Part shown: one piece after another, positions 59,865 to 64,000 of the stretch
How the letters are laid out: each line of letters starts with the position of its first letter
Numbering within the stretch: position 1 is the first letter of the stretch
Assembly: GCA_025267735.1 (NCBI GenBank)
Contig: CM046301.1
Location: 13,576,190-13,640,189, forward strand
Direction: 5' to 3'
DNA length: 64,000 bases
Source of the DNA: Mactra quadrangularis
Taxonomy: Eukaryota > Mollusca > Bivalvia > Venerida > Mactridae
Translations under genes and position numbers: made by a program
Notes under the pieces: model-generated
What the model saw: only the letters and a program-made list of their open reading frames with translations
The model's database searches: none
Told to the model about the DNA's origin: nothing

Positions 59865-62800
59865 GTAAGATTTTACTATTATTGTATTCATTATTCTTGA
59901 TAGTTATTTAAGTTATGACAATAAGTTCACATTGAAATTATCATTTTTGTTCTATACAATTATATTAATTTCATGTATCATTATTTTGCATCACAAATCA
60001 TCGCCTCGCTCAAACAATGCTCTAACTACCAAATTTTAATTTTCGGGAAATAGACTTCAAAAGTTAAAAAGGTTATATCTTCATTGTTTCATTCTGTGTA
60101 GACATGGGACTTGGAAGTCATATTAACAATGTATAGAGTCAAGAAACTTTTTTAGAAGATAGAACAAGGTCTTACTAATCGCTTGGGATGTTAATCTCAT
60201 TTTTTTTAAAAATGGAGATAGAACATTGTTAGATTGAGGCGACGAAATATATTACATAATCAAATTTAATTTATTAACACTATGCTGTAATATATTGTTA
60301 CATGCAATACTTTCCTTCTAACTTACTTATTTACTTATCTCCAATCAGTGCAGGGAAAATTTGTTGTTTCTATATGAAAATATGATTTGTGGTTAATTAA
60401 AAAATGTCATGGAAAAGTAGTGAAGCAAGCCACCTTACCTGATTTGAAGCATTGATAAAAAATCAATTTTTAAGAAAAAATTATGTTAGATACTATGCAT
60501 TTAGATGTAATGTAATATTGATTTTTATTCAACTGTCATTGATGCATACAATAACCCCAGTGATTTAAAAACTTATTTATCAGTAGTGAGTACAGTAATA
60601 TTGTAGTAAGTACTTAAATCAGTGGGTTTAAGGTATATGCCACTCACTCGAGTCACTGACTGTTGAAAACAAGTCAATATTACATTATTCGTTATTCTTT
60701 CTATTTCATAGTTTTATTTCTTTTATACTTTCAGAAATCTTTTGAACGTCCCATATCACATGACTGGAGTAGATATACTCATATATGTATGAATGTACGA
60801 GGGGATGGCAGAAATTATATGTTACTGGTACATATGGAACGCTATTTTGATCTAAATGCTTTAGATATGTATGGTTATCCTCTTTATACCAGAGGTGGAC
60901 CCTATTGGCAATTTGTTAAGGTAATTCCCACAATGTTGATTGATCATATTCATTTTAATGTAGGAGCAGTAGTTAAGAAATAGGACTCATGCTTAGGGAT
61001 CAAAAGTTTGGAGTTATAACCCTGATGTGGGCACTGCTAATTTCCTTGAGCAAGAATTTATTGACTGTTGTACCACTTCACCTAGCTGTAAATTGGTCTG
61101 ATGAGAGACCAATGACCAGAGGTTATCGTACAAAGTAAAGTCGACTGAACATGTATATTGAAGCAGACTTAAACAGACTGTATTTACGCCTGTATTGCAT
61201 GCTTTTTGGGTGCTAGATATAGTGGTAGTATTTCAGTATTTTACAGTAAATGGACGTAAGCACTGAGGCCCTGCAATGACTGCATAAACCTAGTTCAAAT
61301 GTAGTGTTAATAATGGGTCTCAGTATCGAAAAGCAGAAAAATAACATGCCCCTAAATGACCATGATATTGCTGTTTTTAGTTGAGTTAACATCTTTGATA
61401 CAACTGAAACTTGTGATTAAAGTCTGCTTACCGGAACGACAAGACATTGGATACTGATGCCTGAGACTGAGTGACAGTAATAAGCTCCCATTCTCTTCTA
61501 AAAGCTGGACTTAACTGTTATATTTTCCTTGCTTCGCCTTTTGTGGCCCATATAATTATGATATATGGACGATTAAGAGGGTTTGGTAAAATGCACTATG
61601 GCACATGTTGACAATACAATGTACTTCAGTGAAAGTTTGGTTGACTTCCTTTGAGAAATGTAGATGCAAGTGTGAATGGAACAATATTTTCCTATACATT
61701 ATATACATGTTTGTCTTACCCTTGACCAGCTAAGAAAATTGTTGTCTGCTCAATTAAATGTTGTCAGCTATATTTAATTGAATATCAAACAGTTTGGAAC
61801 CTGACACTGTAAAAACAATTAACTTAATTAATCCCGTAAGATATTCATAAGTACAGAACAATTAACAAAATATTCATATACCTATGCATGGGCCTCAATT
61901 TATTTCACTTGCCAACAAACAAGAGAAAATCATGAAACATACTTGAAATTTTCTCTTCTATTATCATGTAACCACTATACACTGGCACCAGTGTCCATAT
62001 CTTATGATCATAAAATAATGTGTACGTCCCTATATATACGAGTTCACTGTGCATGTGTGCGTATCTAATGAGTGTGTGAACTCAGGTGCCAGTGCCACTA
62101 TACTACAACTTTCTTTTGTTATACAGGATTTATAAGTTGTGCCTTTAACCCCATCCTAACTTTAAAAAAACTGAACAATAATGAATTTAATGCCAAGCCT
62201 TTTGTACACATTTATGTTCGATCAAATGTCTTGTTAGTTTGTAGCAACACATTGTATAGGTCATATAACAGCAGTCAGTCAACCTACTCACTCCTCCTGG
62301 AAAGGCTAAACCTCTGGATCTAACTGTTAACCAACTACTAAGCCCATACTTTCGTCAGTGACTGACAGCTGCCCTACATAATTAAAGATCATTGGTAGGA
62401 GGGATAATGGCCATAGAAATAATTTCATAAGCTCCACGAAAGTATGCCCCTCCGGGAATCGAACCCTTGATCAGTAGACTTGCATGCTACCAACTGAGCT
62501 AGCCAGGCGGCTTAGTGGAGATTGAGTGTCAAACAAGTACATGTATATAACATATTACTTCAGTAATTTTGAATCCACTTCACTTCTCCATAAAACTGCA
62601 ATTTGGATTAACATAATTGCTTTAGGATACAACCTAACATGGATATGGTTCTGGATTCATTTAATTCTTCACCATCAAGCATGTTATTTGAAGTTTATGT
62701 CATAAAATTATGAAAAAACTACTGAAAACTTGAAAAAAAAATTCAGAATTCTTAAAATTTTACACTTTCCCCCATGTATATTGGGGCATTAGTTTGAATT

Positions 62801-63118
62801 GTATCTGTGGCAATATTTCTTCTTATAAAATGTAATATATTAGTTGAAAATTTATGCCATGTATTTTTGTTAAAATGAAGCTTTTTCTGATTTCAGATTC
62901 CTTTGTCATATTTTATGCTGACATTTAAAGGTAGAGCACAGACAAAACAACAGCCTATGAATCTTGAAAAAGTGAAATCATTATGTATAGGTGCCGGTGA
63001 CTTTGGTGGAAACTTTGAACTTGAGATCGATTATATAGCTTTACTACGTGATGACACAGCTGATCATACACTAGACTTTAGATATGAATTGTATAGAAAG
63101 GAACCATCAGAATTGTAG
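59280..63118 (+). CDS. NDUFAF1: Complex I assembly factor NDUFAF1 / CIA30 (complete, 3 coding exons)
   Basis: Coding exons 59280-59864, 60735-60920 and 62897-63118 join in phase 0 to 330 aa (human: 327, recalled). NDUFAF1 is a mitochondrial matrix/inner-membrane chaperone that, with ECSIT, ACAD9 and TMEM126B (MCIA complex), builds the membrane arm of NADH:ubiquinone oxidoreductase. Residues 1-30 are Arg-rich, lack acidic residues apart from Asp5 and Asp30, and fit a mitochondrial presequence. The CIA30 domain runs from about 127 to 315, with DKWVVSSDSDTGNGKSTA, the VRGDGRNY motif (216-223), YTRGGPYWQFVKIP (246-259) and LEIDYIAL near the end. Met1 is the first ATG after the acceptor; Met4 is an alternative. 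Intron 2 carries two SINE-like copies and an inverted repeat. Confidence 0.97.
60735..60920 (+). CDS. NDUFAF1: NDUFAF1 coding exon 2
   Basis: Acceptor 'tatactttcag', donor GTAATT, 62 codons. Encodes SFERPISHDWSRYTHICMN, then VRGDGRNY and TRGGPYWQFVK, the most conserved part of CIA30. Confidence 0.96.
60985..61140 (+). repeat. SINE-like fragment in NDUFAF1 intron 2
   Basis: 'gggcactgctaatttccttg' + 'agcaagaatttattgactg' and 'cacttcacctagctgtaaa' match, in opposite orientation, the repeat at 44780-45010 in CHP1 intron 6. Confidence 0.55.
61189..61455 (-). repeat. Inverted copy of 58829-59095
   Basis: The minus strand reads 'aatgtcttgtcgttccggta' + 'agcagactttaatcac' through 'cagtcattgcagggcct' to 'aaaaagcatgcaatacag', colinear with 58829-59095 on the plus strand. 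The pair brackets NDUFAF1 coding exons 1 and 2. Confidence 0.85.
62226..62516 (-). mobile_element. SINE, family S-A, in NDUFAF1 intron 2
   Basis: Minus strand, near full length. Head 'ctggctagctcagttggtag' + 'catgc', B box 'agggttcgattcccgg', body 'catactttcgtggagctta', ending 'aatgtgttgctacaaact'. Very close to the copy at 10698-10989 over the body, so both are probably from a fairly recent wave. Confidence 0.82.
62897..63118 (+). CDS. NDUFAF1: NDUFAF1 coding exon 3 (C-terminus)
   Basis: Acceptor 'ctgatttcag', 73 codons plus TAG. Begins IPLSYFMLTFKGRA and includes GAGDFGGNFELEIDYIALL, the C-terminal CIA30 strand region. Confidence 0.95.
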   Translation: MPLSYFMLTFKGRAQTKQQPMNLEKVKSLCIGAGDFGGNFELEIDYIALLRDDTADHTLDFRYELYRKEPSEL

Positions 63119-63182
63119 GCTATTAACTAAAAATTTGACCCGTGCAGAGCTCTACATAAAATTTTGCAACTAGGTTGCCCCA

Positions 63183-63950
63183 TTGGACAGACAGCTATAT
63201 TTTTTACTTGTCTTAACAAAATGGCAGAAGGATTTTCACGTCAAGAAATGTGCCATAATGCGTTGTTCAACATCATCAACAAAACAAGAGTTTGACTATA
63301 AAATGAAAAATGAAATTTTAGAAGTAGTTCATCATCACCCATACTTGGACATAGAAATCAGTGACACATTAAAATATAATTCACATAACGACTCAATTAC
63401 TAATAAGTCTTCTTGTGTTCTCAGCTTCTTATGAATAAACCTACGTTACTGTCCATCCAAAGTAAAAGAAAAAGCTTTCTTTAGTTTAGTAAGACCCAAA
63501 CTTGAATATGCGTCACCAATCTGGAACCCTTCTCAGAAGACTCAAATCAAACAACCAGAAAAAATCCAGAGGAATGCTGCTAGGTGGGTTTCCAACACAT
63601 ATTACAGTCATGACAATCCAACAAGTGTTTCTGAAATTATCAATAAATTACAATGGACAAGTATAGAACAACGTATACAATGGACAGATCTTACATTAAT
63701 GTACAAAGTAGTGAATTGTTTAGTTGCTGTACCAGTTATCTACCATCCTACTACTGCACAAATTCATTCAACCAGAAGGAGTCATTGTCTTAAGTTTATT
63801 CCATATCAAACTAAGATCAACATTTATCGACATTCTTTTTTCCCAAGAACTGTTTAATTTTGGAACCTACTTACTGAATCTGTTGTAACTTCTACAAGCT
63901 TGGAATCTTTTAAGACCCATGTCCAGCTTGTACCAACAATCCAATTCTAA
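63183..63950 (+). pseudogene. C-terminal fragment of a LINE reverse transcriptase ORF (dead)
   Basis: One frame of 256 codons with only two internal stops (63432-63434 TGA, 63855-63857 TAA), closing at TAA 63948-63950. It reads as the end of a jockey/CR1-type RT: KWQKDFHVKKCAIMR (thumb region), then YLDIEISDTLKYNSHNDSIT, NLRYCPSKVKEKAFFSLVRP, LEYASPIWNP, KIQRNAARWVSNTY, SIEQRIQWTDLTLMYKV, and the closing FFPRTV-stop-FWNLLTESVV. The catalytic palm is absent, so this is the usual 5'-truncated LINE insertion. It starts 65 bp after the NDUFAF1 stop and may be part of its 3' UTR. Confidence 0.88.
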
Positions 63951-64000
63951 ACTCATATGACTTTTGTACAGTGTATATACATGTTGGTCTGTGGACTATT

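Overview
This is a stretch of animal nuclear DNA, AT-rich and gene-poor. Two ordinary bilaterian genes with GT-AG introns occupy the last third, and the rest is mostly repeats. The repeats suggest a mollusc, probably a bivalve: several tRNA-derived SINE copies, 'agctcact..ggtgagcta / gtccgtcgtccgtc' and 'ggacggacgcac...cgggggta' interspersed repeats, and the short AAGGGAGATAACT-type inverted motif. That placement is an inference from repeat style; no species can be named.

Layout. 1-16 kb: a large, old segmental duplication, with copy 1 (1-5088, probably running off the left edge) and copy 2 (8430-15888). Copy 2 has been enlarged by insertions, two of which have intact empty sites in copy 1. 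16-27 kb: non-coding DNA with SINEs, a 42-bp minisatellite, a 167-bp palindrome and a Tc1/mariner-type MITE. 27.5-37.1 kb: three large inverted-repeat elements side by side (A 27547-30460, B 31179-33120, C 33297-37090); A and C carry tandem-repeat arrays inside their arms. 37-44 kb: mostly unique AT-rich DNA with small MITEs, downstream of CHP1.

43972-56985 (minus strand): a complete seven-coding-exon gene for calcineurin B homologous protein 1 (CHP1), 190 aa. Every splice junction can be read and every phase closes. Its 7.2-kb first intron holds two more large foldback elements (D 51062-53494, E 53529-56586). E carries a PHD-finger-like coding exon broken by one stop codon, between inverted arrays of an exact 199-bp repeat. 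59280-63118 (plus strand): a complete three-coding-exon gene for complex I assembly factor NDUFAF1 (CIA30), 330 aa. It lies head-to-head with CHP1, and a plausible shared promoter interval sits near 57.4-57.5 kb. 63183-63950: the C-terminal end of a LINE reverse transcriptase ORF, dead through two in-frame stops.

The two genes have unrelated biochemistry: CHP1 is a myristoylated EF-hand regulator of Na+/H+ exchangers and NDUFAF1 works in the mitochondrion. Their neighbourhood matches human 15q15.1, where both genes lie close together, so this is probably retained bilaterian microsynteny. The most unusual content is the set of five foldback elements with inverted arms, four of them carrying internal repeats or coding remnants. 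No CRISPR, prokaryotic or viral gene system is present.
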